Source of the DNA: Nisaea sediminum
Lineage (GTDB): Bacteria; Pseudomonadota; Alphaproteobacteria; Thalassobaculales; Thalassobaculaceae
Length of the DNA stretch: 64,000 nucleotides
Reading direction: 5' to 3'
Assembly (NCBI RefSeq): GCF_014904705.1
Contig: NZ_JACZCQ010000006.1
Span: 372,001-436,000, forward strand
A program made the translations under genes and the position numbers. The notes below the pieces were generated by a model. It worked only from the letters and a program-made list of their open reading frames with translations. It ran no database searches and was not told the origin of the DNA. Below are positions 28,214-38,015 of this stretch, piece by piece (within the stretch, counting starts at the first letter, position 1; every line of letters begins with the position of its first letter).

Positions 28214-29404
28214 TCAGGCGTTCAGGTTCTCGATCAGCACGGCCATGCCCTGGCCGGCGCCCATGCACATGGAGATGCAGGCGTAGCGCTGACCGGATTC
28301 CTGCAGGTGATGCATCGCGGTGATGGTCATGCGCACACCGGTCGCTCCCGGCGGATGGCCGATGGAGATGCCGCCACCATAATGGTTGGTCACCGAACGG
28401 CTGATGCCGAGTTCCTTCTCGGCATGCAGATTGACCACCGCGAAGGCCTCGTTGATCTCGTAATAATCGATATCGGAAGCCGTCATGCCCCGCTTCTCCC
28501 AGAGCGCACGGATCGCCGGCACCGGGCCGCAGCCCATGATGCGCGGCGGCACGCCTACGATCACCCAGTCGACGAGACGCGCCACCGGCGCGACGCCCTT
28601 GGCCTCCATCTCCGCCCGGTCGCCGACCAGCACGAAGGCGGCGCCGTCCGTGACGCCGCTGGAATTGCCCGGCGTCACCTGGCCGTCCTTGCGGAAGACG
28701 GGTTTCAGCTTGGCCAGCTTTTCTATGGTGATGTCGGGGCGCGGAAACTCGTCGTCGATCATCAGTCGCGTGCCCTTGCGCCCTTCCGGCACCTCGATCG
28801 GCGCGATCTGGCGGGCGAGGAAGCCGGTCGCGATCGCCTTGCCGGCGCGCTGCTGGCTCATCAGCCCCCAGGCATCCATGTCCTCGCGGCGGTACTGGAA
28901 ATCCGCCGTCAGGTTTTCCGCCGTCGCGCCCATCAGGCCGTGGCCGAACGGGTCGCTATAAACGGACTCGACGCTGTCCTCGAAGCTCTGTGCGCCGCGG
29001 ACAACGCCCCAACGCATCCCTTGGTTCAGGAACGGGCCGCGAGAGAAATTCTCCCCGCCGCCGGCAAGCGCGATCTTGCCGTGCCCGGTCATGATCTGCT
29101 GCGCGGCGGTCAGAATCGCCTGGGTGCCGGAGCCGCAGGCCCGATTGACCTGCAGGGCGCAGCTCTCTTCCTTCATGCCGATATTCATGCCCGCCACCCG
29201 GCCGACATAGTACCCGTCGGGATCGACCGGGAGGACGTTGCCCCAGACCACGTGATCGATATCTTCGGGCGAGATCTCGGCATCCTCGACGCAGGCCTTC
29301 GCCGCATGGGTCGCGAGCGCCGAGAGCGGGATATCCCTCAGCGATTTGCCGAAATCCCCGAACGGCGTCCGCTTGCCGCCGGCAAGCACGATTTCCTGAG
29401 CCAT
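28214..29404 (-). CDS. acetyl-CoA C-acyltransferase (thiolase)
   Basis: A 396-residue thiolase catalysing CoA-dependent cleavage of 3-ketoacyl-CoA or acetoacetyl-CoA synthesis. The acyl-enzyme Cys is in VNRACGSGTQA (about residue 90), the catalytic His in GGGISIGHPPGATG and the second Cys in CISMCMGAGQG. It is the first gene of a three-gene beta-oxidation-like operon (thiolase, SDR, acyl-CoA dehydrogenase). Chain-length preference cannot be read. Confidence 0.92.
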   Translation of the reverse strand: MAQEIVLAGGKRTPFGDFGKSLRDIPLSALATHAAKACVEDAEISPEDIDHVVWGNVLPVDPDGYYVGRVAGMNIGMKEESCALQVNRACGSGTQAILTAAQQIMTGHGKIALAGGGENFSRGPFLNQGMRWGVVRGAQSFEDSVESVYSDPFGHGLMGATAENLTADFQYRREDMDAWGLMSQQRAGKAIATGFLARQIAPIEVPEGRKGTRLMIDDEFPRPDITIEKLAKLKPVFRKDGQVTPGNSSGVTDGAAFVLVGDRAEMEAKGVAPVARLVDWVIVGVPPRIMGCGPVPAIRALWEKRGMTASDIDYYEINEAFAVVNLHAEKELGISRSVTNHYGGGISIGHPPGATGVRMTITAMHHLQESGQRYACISMCMGAGQGMAVLIENLNA

Positions 29405-29519
29405 GTTCCCGTCACTCCCTGTTCTCGCCGAGTCCGGCTTGTCTTCGTGTTTCAGGTGGCCGGACTCTGGACCGAAGCCAGCGGCGGGTGCAAGCCGCTT
29501 GTCGGCCGAACGGGAACAC

Positions 29520-32234
29520 TCAGCGCGACAGGCGCTCCAGCGCCGCCTTGGCACGCTCGTTGAACGGGTCGTGACGCAACGTCGCGGTCAGGAAATCTCG
29601 CGCTTCCCCGGCCCGCCCGAGACGTTCGGCAAGCAGCCCGCGATAAAGCCAGGGCCGCACCGCCTGGGGGCTGATCAGGTTCGCATTCCGGTAGAACAGC
29701 AGGGCGCGCTCGAGTTCTCCCACCTTCGTGAGGCAGGTGCCGGCGACGAGATTCGCCGTATAGGCCCCGGGCGCCTGTAGCACGGCTTCGAGCGTCAGGC
29801 GCGCCGCAAGATCGTCCCGCCCCCGATGATGCGCGATCTTGGCGGCGTGAAAGGCCAGATTATCCGGCAGAATACCCGCGTCCCTGGCCACCTCCCGCGC
29901 ATCCTCGAGCAGCCGTTCCCGACCGGACAGCTCGGCCGCCTCCGACCCGCTTCCCGCACCGGAGAGCAGGAACGACAGTTCGAACGCCGGGTGTTCGATG
30001 CTGAGATTCGGGTTCGTGAACGGATCCTTCGCGATGCGCCCGGCCCATCTGGCCGCGATGAGACCGCCTTCCGCATTGCTCCGCGCCATTTTCCGCGCCA
30101 GGTCTTCCTTGCCGCGGGTTGCGGATTCGGCATGGATCAGGCGGGCATAGGGCGTCCAGAGAACCTTGAAGCCGGCCTCTCCGATCTTCAGGCAGAGATC
30201 GAGATCGTTGTAATTCACCGCGAGATGCTCCGCATCCATGCCGCCGACCTGCTCGTAGACGTCTCGGCGCAGCACGGCGCAAGCCGCCGTCACCGCGGAA
30301 GTCTGCCGGGCCAGCGCATAGCGCGGATGGCGGCGCAGGCGCGATTCCGGCTCGTAGTGGAAATCGTGTCCGGCCACATGACCGAGCAGCCCGAGGGTCA
30401 CGCCGGCATGCTGCACCGTGCCGTCCTCGAACAGCAGAAGCGCGCCGACGATCCCGACATCCGGCCGGAGCGCGAGCCCGACCATCTCCGCGAGCCAGCC
30501 GCGATGCAGGACGAAAACGTCGTCGTTCAGCATGCAGATCACCGACCCGGAGGCTTCCTCGACGGCCGCATTCATGATTTCGGCGAAATTGAACGGCCGG
30601 TCGTGCCGGATCACACGGCCGCGCGGATCGCGCTCCAGCGCCCGGAGGCGTTCGAGCGTCGCCGGATCCTTGCTCCCGTTATCCACGACGATGACCTCGA
30701 GATCCGCATAACCGGTTTCGCGCAGAAGCCCGTCAAGGCAGCGCGCGAGCCGCGCCCCGCCGTCCCGCGTCGGCACGATCACGCTGACCAGCGGCCGCGG
30801 ATCCGGAACCGCGAACTTCACATGCGTCATTTCCGGTAGTGGCCCCGGCTCGAGTACGGCATTCCATCCGCGCCGGCGGAGGGCACGGTGGCGGGCCGCC
30901 GCGTAACGCGCCGGTTCCGCCGGGGAAACATGCGTCAGGACATGCGGAATATGGACGATCGCCTCCGGCTCCGCCTGCTCGCTCGCGATCAATCCGAGTT
31001 CGACGAAGACCGATCCGTCCGTGTCCGGCGCGGGAGCAACCATCCTCATGCCCAGCGAGCGGCTTATGGTGAAACCGCCCCCCAGCAGGTCGCATTGCAA
31101 GGCAAGGTCATGGTCCCAGACCGCGCCTTTCATGACCGGTGCGAAACGGGATCCATCGGCATCGCTGAAATCGAAATCTCCATGCATCAGGTCCGCCTGC
31201 GGCGCCCGGCCAAGCGCCTCCCTGAGCAAGGCCAGAAAGCGCGGCGCCAGCCGCATACCCGGTTCGATAAAGAAAGCCCACGCGGCGCCGGTCGCGGACC
31301 AGATCTCCGCCAGGAAAGCGGCGGGGTCAGCCGCGAAAGCAGTACGGGTGCGCAGGATCCCGCCCGGCCATCCCGGAGGCTCGGGCGCCGCCGGCTCCAG
31401 TACGAGTGTGAGTGCAGCGCATCCGGGCTGGCCCGCAAGGTCCGCCGCGGCCTGACTTTGCATCTCGTCGCTCGGCGCCAGAAGAACGACCGCGAGCGCC
31501 GGGTCGACATCCGGATCCGCCTCTTCGCGTGCCGCGCGTTTCTGCAATTCCGGTTCGATCCGGTCGATCCATGACCGGTATGGCGCAAGAGGAAGGCTCG
31601 GGGCGAGTGGTGCAACCAGGCATTGCTCGAGCGCCTCGTCGAAAGCGCTCCACTCCCGGTCTCCGCCAACGTAATCCACTGGATTCTCCACGGGTCCGAG
31701 CCTGCCTACCAGAAGCTCGAGCTCGCTGTCGTGATCCTGCGTATTCAGCCGGTGGTACCGCGCGCCGAGTTCTCTATCCGCGAAGGCCGCGATCATTTCG
31801 GCCGCTTCGGCCCAGGTTCCATGGCCAGCGTCTCGGCGCCATTCCGCGATGCGCGCCGGCCCTGTCTCGGGAATCTGGACGAGATGCAAGCCCGGGAAGC
31901 GCTTGAGGAGAAACGGCAGGAAAAACACCAGCCCCCGGCAGACCAGTACCCAGCGTCCTCCGCCGCTCGGCGATTGGAGATGCGCGCTCGCAGCGGCGTC
32001 GAGCGCCGAAGTTATCCTGTCACGCAATTGGGGATCGATGTCTTGCAGCGCGTAGACCGGACCGCCGCTCTGTTCCAGCAGAGCGGCGAGAAAGCGCTGG
32101 CTGACCGCTTCGAACGGTCGGGAGCGGAACGCGTCGTCGCAGCGCGCACCGGCGAAGAACCCGGCCCCTTGCAGCCGTGCCGCAATCCGAGCGCTTCCGG
32201 ACCCGTTCGGGCCCGCGACCAGGATCGGCCCCAT
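29520..32234 (-). CDS. multidomain glycosyltransferase: P-loop-like N-terminus, GT2, TPR
   Basis: A 904-residue protein in three parts. Residues 1-180 begin with a P-loop-like ILVAGPNGSGSARIA and resemble sulfotransferase/kinase-type P-loop domains. After a linker region (about 230-470), a GT2 domain (about 480-720) has VSVIVPTRDGG, DLEVIVVDNGSKDP, and MLNDDVFVLHRGWLAEM with the metal-binding DD. TPR-like helices finish it (about 790-904). ATG 32234 is preferred to an upstream GTG that abuts the ribosome site. It follows the RTX gene by 30 bases, so the RTX protein or a surface glycan is a plausible acceptor. Confidence 0.82.
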   Translation of the reverse strand: MGPILVAGPNGSGSARIAARLQGAGFFAGARCDDAFRSRPFEAVSQRFLAALLEQSGGPVYALQDIDPQLRDRITSALDAAASAHLQSPSGGGRWVLVCRGLVFFLPFLLKRFPGLHLVQIPETGPARIAEWRRDAGHGTWAEAAEMIAAFADRELGARYHRLNTQDHDSELELLVGRLGPVENPVDYVGGDREWSAFDEALEQCLVAPLAPSLPLAPYRSWIDRIEPELQKRAAREEADPDVDPALAVVLLAPSDEMQSQAAADLAGQPGCAALTLVLEPAAPEPPGWPGGILRTRTAFAADPAAFLAEIWSATGAAWAFFIEPGMRLAPRFLALLREALGRAPQADLMHGDFDFSDADGSRFAPVMKGAVWDHDLALQCDLLGGGFTISRSLGMRMVAPAPDTDGSVFVELGLIASEQAEPEAIVHIPHVLTHVSPAEPARYAAARHRALRRRGWNAVLEPGPLPEMTHVKFAVPDPRPLVSVIVPTRDGGARLARCLDGLLRETGYADLEVIVVDNGSKDPATLERLRALERDPRGRVIRHDRPFNFAEIMNAAVEEASGSVICMLNDDVFVLHRGWLAEMVGLALRPDVGIVGALLLFEDGTVQHAGVTLGLLGHVAGHDFHYEPESRLRRHPRYALARQTSAVTAACAVLRRDVYEQVGGMDAEHLAVNYNDLDLCLKIGEAGFKVLWTPYARLIHAESATRGKEDLARKMARSNAEGGLIAARWAGRIAKDPFTNPNLSIEHPAFELSFLLSGAGSGSEAAELSGRERLLEDAREVARDAGILPDNLAFHAAKIAHHRGRDDLAARLTLEAVLQAPGAYTANLVAGTCLTKVGELERALLFYRNANLISPQAVRPWLYRGLLAERLGRAGEARDFLTATLRHDPFNERAKAALERLSR

Positions 32235-32264
32235 CGGGGTCACGCCTCCCGACCGGACATGGGG

Positions 32265-33821
32265 TCAGAGACCGTAATCGTAATAAGCTGGTGTCTGGAT
32301 GGCCGCCAGTTGTGCGTGAAGCTCCGTGTCGTCGTCCGGCGGCGCCTGCGCCAGACCGGCGTTCGACGTGCCTCCGAGCGTCCCCGTCACGACGGTCTGC
32401 CCGCCCGATACCAGTTCGACGTTGACGGCGCTCCCGTCCGTCGAGGCGACGCCGTTCAGCGTGACGGTCGAGGATCCGACGGTGACGACCAGCGCACCAT
32501 TCACGTCAGAACCGACGACCGCGGGAAGATCGGAAAGTCCGGAAATCGACGTGCCGTCGATATTGATGCGCAGCACATCGCCGTCCGAAGCGGAAAAGTC
32601 GAGGACGACATCGTTGCCGCCATTCGACCGGGCCACGAAATAGTCGGCGCCGCTGCCGCCCGAGAGCGTGTCGTCGCCCTTGTTGCCGTCCATCGTGTCC
32701 GAGCCGGCACCGCCCATAAGGAAGTCGTTGTCCTGCCCGCCGTAGAGCAGATCGCTGTCCTGCCCGCCGAAAAGCGTGTCGGCTCCGAAATTGCCGTAAA
32801 GGATATCGGCACCGCCATTGCCATAGATCAGGTCAGCATTCTGACCGCCGAAAACGGTATCCGCGCCGTCACCCGCGACAATCCGGTCGTCTGCCTGGTT
32901 TCCGTAGACCAGATCGGACCCTCCGGCGGAACTGATCGTATCGCTACCGGCAGCGCCGTAGAGGATGTCGCGCGAGTCGCTTCCGACAAGCGCGTCGTCA
33001 CCCGCCGTCCCGGACTGCGTGGTCGCCGTCGGTGCGACCAGGGTGATGTGGGTGCGATCGCCCGTGTAAGTGGCCGAGAAGGTGCCGCTGTCGGCGGACA
33101 TCCCCGTAAGGGTCAATGTCCCGGCGCCCGTGCTGATCGTGCCCGTCGCCGCTTGTCCGTTGAAGGCGCTCAGATCGGTGAGGAAGATCGTGATGGTGTC
33201 GCCGGCCTCGAAATCGCCGATCGTGTCGCCGGCGAAATTGCCCGCATCGCCGATGAACGTATCGCTACCGGCGCCGCCGAACAGGGAATCGCTGCCGTTG
33301 AACGCGTAGATGTAGTCGTTGCCGTTACCGCCATAAACCGTGTCGTCGCCGGCAAAGGAATAGATCTGATCGTCGCCGTCGCCAGCAACGATCAGATCGT
33401 TGCCCCCGGTGACCAGATTGGCTTCGGTCCAGAGAAAATCGTCGCCCGCCCCACCGGAGAGGGTGTTGTTACCGTTGCCTGCGAGGATGGTGTCAGCCCC
33501 GTTTCCGCCGTCGAGGAAATCGTTGCCGCTTTCGCCGGCAAGCGTGTCCGCACCCTCGCCGCCAGAAAGCGTGTCGTCGCCGGCCCCGCCGTTCAGGCTG
33601 TCCTGGCCGGCGCCGCCGTCGAGGAAATCATTGCCGGAATCCGCGAGAAGCGTGTCGTTGCCGTCGGAGCCGTACAGACTGTCGTTGCCGGCGCCTCCGG
33701 ACAGCGAGTCGCTCCCGGCGCCGCCGTCGAGGAAATCGTTACCGTCGCCGCCGATCAGGGTATCAGCGCTGCTGCCGCCAGAGAGGACATCGTCGCCTGA
33801 GCTACCAACTATGACCGCCAT
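32265..33821 (-). CDS. RTX-type calcium-binding repeat protein
   Basis: A 518-residue acidic protein with no Sec signal. It is built from two blocks of GGxGxD nonapeptides (about residues 5-195 and 275-390) separated by a beta-rich segment, with a non-repeat C-terminus ending AYYDYGL. RTX repeats form calcium-stabilised parallel beta-rolls in proteins exported by type I secretion, whose signal is C-terminal. No ABC/HlyD/TolC genes lie in the window. No catalytic domain is seen, so a surface or adhesive role is likelier than a toxin or protease. Operon with the glycosyltransferase. Confidence 0.9.
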   Translation of the reverse strand: MAVIVGSSGDDVLSGGSSADTLIGGDGNDFLDGGAGSDSLSGGAGNDSLYGSDGNDTLLADSGNDFLDGGAGQDSLNGGAGDDTLSGGEGADTLAGESGNDFLDGGNGADTILAGNGNNTLSGGAGDDFLWTEANLVTGGNDLIVAGDGDDQIYSFAGDDTVYGGNGNDYIYAFNGSDSLFGGAGSDTFIGDAGNFAGDTIGDFEAGDTITIFLTDLSAFNGQAATGTISTGAGTLTLTGMSADSGTFSATYTGDRTHITLVAPTATTQSGTAGDDALVGSDSRDILYGAAGSDTISSAGGSDLVYGNQADDRIVAGDGADTVFGGQNADLIYGNGGADILYGNFGADTLFGGQDSDLLYGGQDNDFLMGGAGSDTMDGNKGDDTLSGGSGADYFVARSNGGNDVVLDFSASDGDVLRINIDGTSISGLSDLPAVVGSDVNGALVVTVGSSTVTLNGVASTDGSAVNVELVSGGQTVVTGTLGGTSNAGLAQAPPDDDTELHAQLAAIQTPAYYDYGL

Positions 33822-34231
33822 TGCCGCAACCCTTTCGAGTCTTCCACCCCCGGCTCGCCCGGTACTGCAGTGCTGTCTTTCGCGCCGTCTCTCAGTCTTG
33901 CCAATTTTCAGACGAACAGACAGATACGGCCATGAAACGAGCTCATGATGTAGATTATGGTGTCGCTTTGGATATGAAGAATATCACACCGCTTTGTTCT
34001 TATCTTTCCGCAAGTTTCGCGGCGTTCTCTGATAACGATCTGGCAGGGTCGCCGTTTTTGCTCTGAATACGCGGCTTTTACTCAGGAGCGGGACCATCGA
34101 ATGACCCTGATCAGAATTCTGCTTATTAATTAAGCTTTTACATTTTCTGCTTATAAAAAATGCAGGTTTTGTGATTCCATAAGCTTATCCGCACTCTCCT
34201 CAGTACTTTCCCGCCCTCGCAGGATCTCCAC
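33822..34231. other. AT-rich intergenic region between RTX and chemoreceptor genes
   Basis: About 410 bases, clearly poorer in GC than its neighbours, with no convincing gene. It must hold the divergent promoters of the RTX operon and the chemoreceptor-like gene. A 10-bp direct repeat lies at 34117-34154, and the AT-rich runs near 34120-34165 are the likeliest promoter region. Confidence 0.6.
34117..34154. repeat. 10-bp direct repeat TTCTGCTTAT
   Basis: TTCTGCTTAT occurs at 34117-34126 and 34145-34154, start to start 28 bases apart, in the AT-rich region upstream of the chemoreceptor-like gene. The near three-turn spacing would place both copies on almost the same DNA face, as for a cooperative activator, but no known motif is recognised. 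Confidence 0.4.
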
Positions 34232-35275
34232 ATGAGCATGCCCGACGCCGAGACCGATCCGGAACAGATCGTCACACTGACCGCCGATGTCCGCACCACC
34301 GCCGAGACCAAGATCGCCGAAATCCAGGCCATCACCGGGCGGACCAAGATGCTGGCGCTGAACGCGCTGATCGAGAGCGCTCGGGTCGGCGAACTCGGGC
34401 GCGGTTTTGCGGTCGTCGCGGACGAGGTGAAAGGCGTCTCGGCCGAGATCGAGCAGATCGCGCAGACGCTCAATTCGGAACTTTCCGGCAAGGCGGAGAT
34501 GCTGGAACGGATCGGACGCTCGATCGTCGACCAGCTGAAGGGACAGCGCCTGGTCGATCTCTCGCTGAATGCCGTCGAGCTGATCGACCGCAACCTTTTC
34601 GAGCGCACCTGCGACGTGCGCTGGTGGGCGACCGACAGCGCCATTGTCGACTGTCTCGCGAGCCCGTCGGAGGACGCGTCGGCCTATGCCTCCAAGCGGC
34701 TCGGCGTCATCCTTTCGGCCTATACCGTCTATCTCGATCTCTGGATCTGCGACGCCAAGGGCACCATCGTCGCCAACGGGCGCCCGGACCGCTACCACGT
34801 GCGCGGTCACTCGGCCGCGAACGCGGCATGGTTCCGCAACGCCAAGGCGACGGCGGACGGCGACGAGTATTCGGTCGCGGATATCGCCGCCGCCCAAGAG
34901 CTCGACGGCCAGCCGGTCGCGACCTATGCCGCCGCGATCCGCGAGAACGGGGAAAGCCGCGGAAAGGTTCTCGGTGTGCTCGGCATCCATTTCGACTGGG
35001 GACCGCAGGCCCAGACCATCGTCGAGGGCGTGCGCTTCGACGGATCCGAGGCCGCCCGCTCCCGAGCCCTGCTGCTGGATGCCGACTTCCGCGTCATTGC
35101 CGCCTCGGACGGCAAGGGTGTGCTGGAGGAACGGTTCGATCTCCGCACCGAGGGACGCGGCAGCGGCCATTATTCGATGCCCGACGGCACCGTGATCGGT
35201 TTCCACAAGACCCCCGGCTACGAGACCTACGAGGGTCTCGGCTGGTACGGCTGCGTCGTACAGGCGCCGCGCTAG
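34232..35275 (+). CDS. soluble methyl-accepting chemotaxis-like protein with C-terminal sensor
   Basis: A 347-residue protein without membrane segments. Residues about 25-95 carry the conserved chemoreceptor signalling tip (KMLALNALIESARVGE, then GRGFAVVADEVKGVS). Only a short coiled-coil surrounds it, with no evident methylation helices. Residues about 130-345 resemble a Cache/PAS-type ligand-binding fold (LDLWICDAKGTIVANGRPDR, LGVLGIHFDW). This inverts the usual order of sensor before signalling tip. It may bind CheA/CheW in the cytoplasm or act outside chemotaxis. The ATG follows AGGA at 7 bases. Confidence 0.8.
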   Translation: MSMPDAETDPEQIVTLTADVRTTAETKIAEIQAITGRTKMLALNALIESARVGELGRGFAVVADEVKGVSAEIEQIAQTLNSELSGKAEMLERIGRSIVDQLKGQRLVDLSLNAVELIDRNLFERTCDVRWWATDSAIVDCLASPSEDASAYASKRLGVILSAYTVYLDLWICDAKGTIVANGRPDRYHVRGHSAANAAWFRNAKATADGDEYSVADIAAAQELDGQPVATYAAAIRENGESRGKVLGVLGIHFDWGPQAQTIVEGVRFDGSEAARSRALLLDADFRVIAASDGKGVLEERFDLRTEGRGSGHYSMPDGTVIGFHKTPGYETYEGLGWYGCVVQAPR

Positions 35276-35589
35276 GTTTTTTCAGTTGGTTCGGGACGAA
35301 ACCGCCATTTCCGCTCGATCGCGGACGGCAGATCGAGACCGAAGCGATGGGCAAAGAGGAGAATGTGGCCGAGCACATCGGCCGCCTCGTTCTCCAGCGC
35401 CAGATGCAGGTCCTCGTTGCTGAGATCCCCGCGCCGTCCCCGGTCGCTGTAGCGGTTCCAGACCTGGGTCAGCTCGCCGAGTTCTTCCTGCAATTTCAGC
35501 AGATACCAGTCCGGGTCGCGCTCGATCCCGAAACCGAGCGCGTAATCCTGCGATGCTCTCTCGAATTTTCCCGTCAGAGATTTCAGCAT
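35272..35589 (-). CDS. MazG-like nucleotide pyrophosphohydrolase
   Basis: A 105-residue all-alpha protein with the EELGEL (about 35-40) and ENEAADVLGHILLFA (about 66-80) motifs, whose acidic residues bind Mg in MazG/dUTPase-like pyrophosphohydrolases. It probably hydrolyses a nucleoside triphosphate for house-cleaning; the exact substrate is unknown. It overlaps the chemoreceptor-like gene tail-to-tail by 4 bases. Confidence 0.8.
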   Translation of the reverse strand: MLKSLTGKFERASQDYALGFGIERDPDWYLLKLQEELGELTQVWNRYSDRGRRGDLSNEDLHLALENEAADVLGHILLFAHRFGLDLPSAIERKWRFRPEPTEKT

Positions 35590-35660
35590 CCGCCCAGCCT
35601 TTTCGTTCCTTATTTGTTCTCATTTTCGATCAGCAGGAAAACGGCGTCAAGTGAAAGAAA

Positions 35661-36926
35661 TCAGATGCGCTCCGGACGCGGCGCCAGCAATGGCAGGGTC
35701 AGCAGGACGGCGAGCGCGACCATCCCCGCCGAAACCCAGAGCGTCGCGGTCAGGCCGGCGAGCTGATAGACCAGCCCGGACAGGAGGGTCCCTGCGAAGC
35801 GCCCGACGGCATTGGCCATGTAGTAGAAGCCGACATTGAGCGCCACCTTGTCCGCGTCGGAATAGGCGACGATCAGGTAGGAATGCAGCGCCGAGTTCAC
35901 CGCGAAGACCACGCCGAAAACCAGCAGACCGCCGATCAGGATGACGGACGGAGTGAGAACCGGCAGCGCCGGCAGCAGGCCGGGGGTGAGACCGGCGGCG
36001 ATCAGCGCCGGGAGCAGCGCCAGCAAGCCGCCCCAGATAGCGGCTCCGCGCGCCGCGGCCCCGGCATCTCTGGTCTTCCTCAGGAACCGCGGCACCGCGG
36101 CCTGGACGATTCCGTAGCCGACAACCCAGGCGGCCATGAAGAGCCCGACCCGGTCGAAGGACCAACCGAGCCGGTCATAGAGAAAGACCGGGACCCCGAC
36201 GACGAACCAGACGTCGCGCGAGGCGAAAAGGAAGATTCGCGCCGCGGAAAGGAAGTTGATCTCCCGGCTCTTGGCGAAGAGATCGCGCTTGGCGATCTTG
36301 GTCTTCGCCTTACCGAGATCGGCGGTCACCGTCAGCAGCGACGTCCCCAGCACGGCGGCGAGCATCCCCGCCATCAGGTAAAGCGAGGGCGCGAAATCGA
36401 GCCATTGCAGCATGACCCCGCCGAGGAGGAATCCGACCCCCTTCAGCGCATTCTTCGATCCGGTCAGGATCGCGACCCATTTGAACAGCAGTCCGTCGCC
36501 CTCCGAGGCGACCACCAGCTTCACCGCCGATTTGGAGCTCATCTTGGTGAGGTCCTTGGCAATGCCGGAGAGCGCCTGCGCCGTCATCACATAGCCGACC
36601 GAGAACAGCATGGTCCAGGCAGGGTCCGTCTGGGAGAGCATCAACAGGGCGCCGATCTGCACCGCGAGCCCGGAGAAGAGCGTGATCTTCAGCCCGAAGC
36701 GGGCGCCGATCCAGCCGCCGAGAAAGTTGGTGACGATGCCCATCGCCTCGTAGAGCAGGAAGAGTACCGCGATATCGAGCGGCGTGAAGCCGAGCCGGTG
36801 GAAATGCAGCAGCACCAGCATACGCAGCGCGCCATCAGTCAGGGTGAAGGCCCAGTAGGCCGCCGTGACCGCCGCGTAGGTGCGCCCGTCCGCCGGGCGC
36901 GCGCCGCTTTCCGCCGCCGCGCTCAC
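35661..36926 (-). CDS. arsJ: organoarsenical efflux MFS permease ArsJ
   Basis: A 421-residue, 12-helix major facilitator. ArsJ exports 1-arseno-3-phosphoglycerate, which the partner GAPDH makes from arsenate and glyceraldehyde 3-phosphate; outside the cell it breaks down to arsenate. Identity rests on overall sequence (for example [20 protein letters not shown], residues about 125-145) and on the diagnostic gapdh-arsJ pairing. The GTG start (36924-36926) overlaps the gapdh stop as GTGA, which is preferred over an ATG 54 bases upstream inside gapdh. Confidence 0.9.
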   Translation of the reverse strand: MSAAAESGARPADGRTYAAVTAAYWAFTLTDGALRMLVLLHFHRLGFTPLDIAVLFLLYEAMGIVTNFLGGWIGARFGLKITLFSGLAVQIGALLMLSQTDPAWTMLFSVGYVMTAQALSGIAKDLTKMSSKSAVKLVVASEGDGLLFKWVAILTGSKNALKGVGFLLGGVMLQWLDFAPSLYLMAGMLAAVLGTSLLTVTADLGKAKTKIAKRDLFAKSREINFLSAARIFLFASRDVWFVVGVPVFLYDRLGWSFDRVGLFMAAWVVGYGIVQAAVPRFLRKTRDAGAAARGAAIWGGLLALLPALIAAGLTPGLLPALPVLTPSVILIGGLLVFGVVFAVNSALHSYLIVAYSDADKVALNVGFYYMANAVGRFAGTLLSGLVYQLAGLTATLWVSAGMVALAVLLTLPLLAPRPERI

Positions 36927-37936
36927 AGGCTCTGCGCCACTTTGGCGGCGAGTTCCATCATCCGGTTCACATAGCCCCACTCGTTGTCGTACCAGGCATA
37001 GATCTTCGCCTGGGTTCCGTTCACCACCATGGTCGAGGGGCCGTCGACGATCGCCGAGCGCGGATCGTCGGTGAAATCGGTCGAGACCAGCGGCCGCGCC
37101 TCGAAGCCGAGAATGCCCTCGAGCGGCCCGCTCGCCGCCGCCGCGACGAACATCTCGTTGAGTTCGGCGATGCTGGTCGGGCGCTCCAGCTCGAAGACGC
37201 AGTCGGTGAGCGAGGCGTTCAGCAGCGGCACGCGGACCGCATGGCCGTTCAGCCGTCCCTGCAGCTCGGGATAGATCAGTCCGATGGCGGTTGCCGAGCC
37301 GGTGCTGGTCGGGATCAGCGCGTTCAGGGCGGAGCGCGCCCTTCGCAGGTCCTTGTGCGGCCCGTCGACGATCACCTGGGTGTTGGTGACGTCGTGGATC
37401 GTGGTGATCGCGCCGTGCCGGATGCCGATCCCCTCATGCACCACCTTGACCATCGGGGCGAGGCAGTTCGTCGTGCAGGAGGCGGCGGTCAGCAGGTGGT
37501 GCTTCGCCGGATCGTAGAGCTGGTCGTTGACCCCCATGACGATGTTGAGCGCCGCCTCCTCCTTTACCGGGGCGGAGACGATCACCTTGCGGATGCCTTT
37601 TTCGTAGTAAGGCGCGAGCGCGGCCGCGCTCTTGAAGCGGCCGCTGCATTCGAGAACGATATCGACCGCATCGCCGCTCCAGGCGCTCTCCTTCGGCGAG
37701 GCATGGGCGGTCAGCGGGATCTCCCGACCGTCCACCACAATCCCCCGCTCGGTCCAGCCGACCTCGCGGTCCCAGCGCCGGTGCACACTGTCGAATTCGA
37801 GCAGATGCGCCGCCATCTCCGGTGTCATGGCCGGGTCGTTGATGGCGACGATCTCGAGATCGTCGAGTCCCCAGCGGGCCCGCATGCCCAGCCGGCCCAT
37901 CCGCCCGAAGCCGTTGATCGCAATACGCGCACCCAT
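36923..37936 (-). CDS. arsenic-operon glyceraldehyde-3-phosphate dehydrogenase
   Basis: A 337-residue GAPDH with [13 protein letters not shown] at the N-terminus, the catalytic Cys in [13 protein letters not shown] (about residue 152) and [15 protein letters not shown] at the C-terminus. In ars operons with arsJ this enzyme uses arsenate in place of phosphate, giving 1-arseno-3-phosphoglycerate. It is unlikely to be the main glycolytic enzyme here. ATG 37936 follows GGGAGAACCGGC. Divergent from arsR, sharing the operator at 38016. Confidence 0.93.
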   Translation of the reverse strand: MGARIAINGFGRMGRLGMRARWGLDDLEIVAINDPAMTPEMAAHLLEFDSVHRRWDREVGWTERGIVVDGREIPLTAHASPKESAWSGDAVDIVLECSGRFKSAAALAPYYEKGIRKVIVSAPVKEEAALNIVMGVNDQLYDPAKHHLLTAASCTTNCLAPMVKVVHEGIGIRHGAITTIHDVTNTQVIVDGPHKDLRRARSALNALIPTSTGSATAIGLIYPELQGRLNGHAVRVPLLNASLTDCVFELERPTSIAELNEMFVAAAASGPLEGILGFEARPLVSTDFTDDPRSAIVDGPSTMVVNGTQAKIYAWYDNEWGYVNRMMELAAKVAQSL

Positions 37937-38015
37937 GCCGGTTCTCCCTGCCCGCGACGACCGCAATGGTCCGCCTCCCTGGCGAGCGGCGCAAATTAAT
38001 CTTTGCCGAATCTTA

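Noticed and set aside
32640-33780. Regularly spaced DNA repeats that could suggest a CRISPR array
   Set aside because: The period is 27 bases in frame with degenerate units, encoding calcium-binding nonapeptides; there are no conserved repeats with unique spacers and no cas genes.
31623-33800. 725-codon plus-strand open frame opposite the RTX and glycosyltransferase genes
   Set aside because: Its repetitive VAVDQI-like product is only the complement of the RTX nonapeptide DNA repeats; the RTX reading has the correct GGxGxD pattern.
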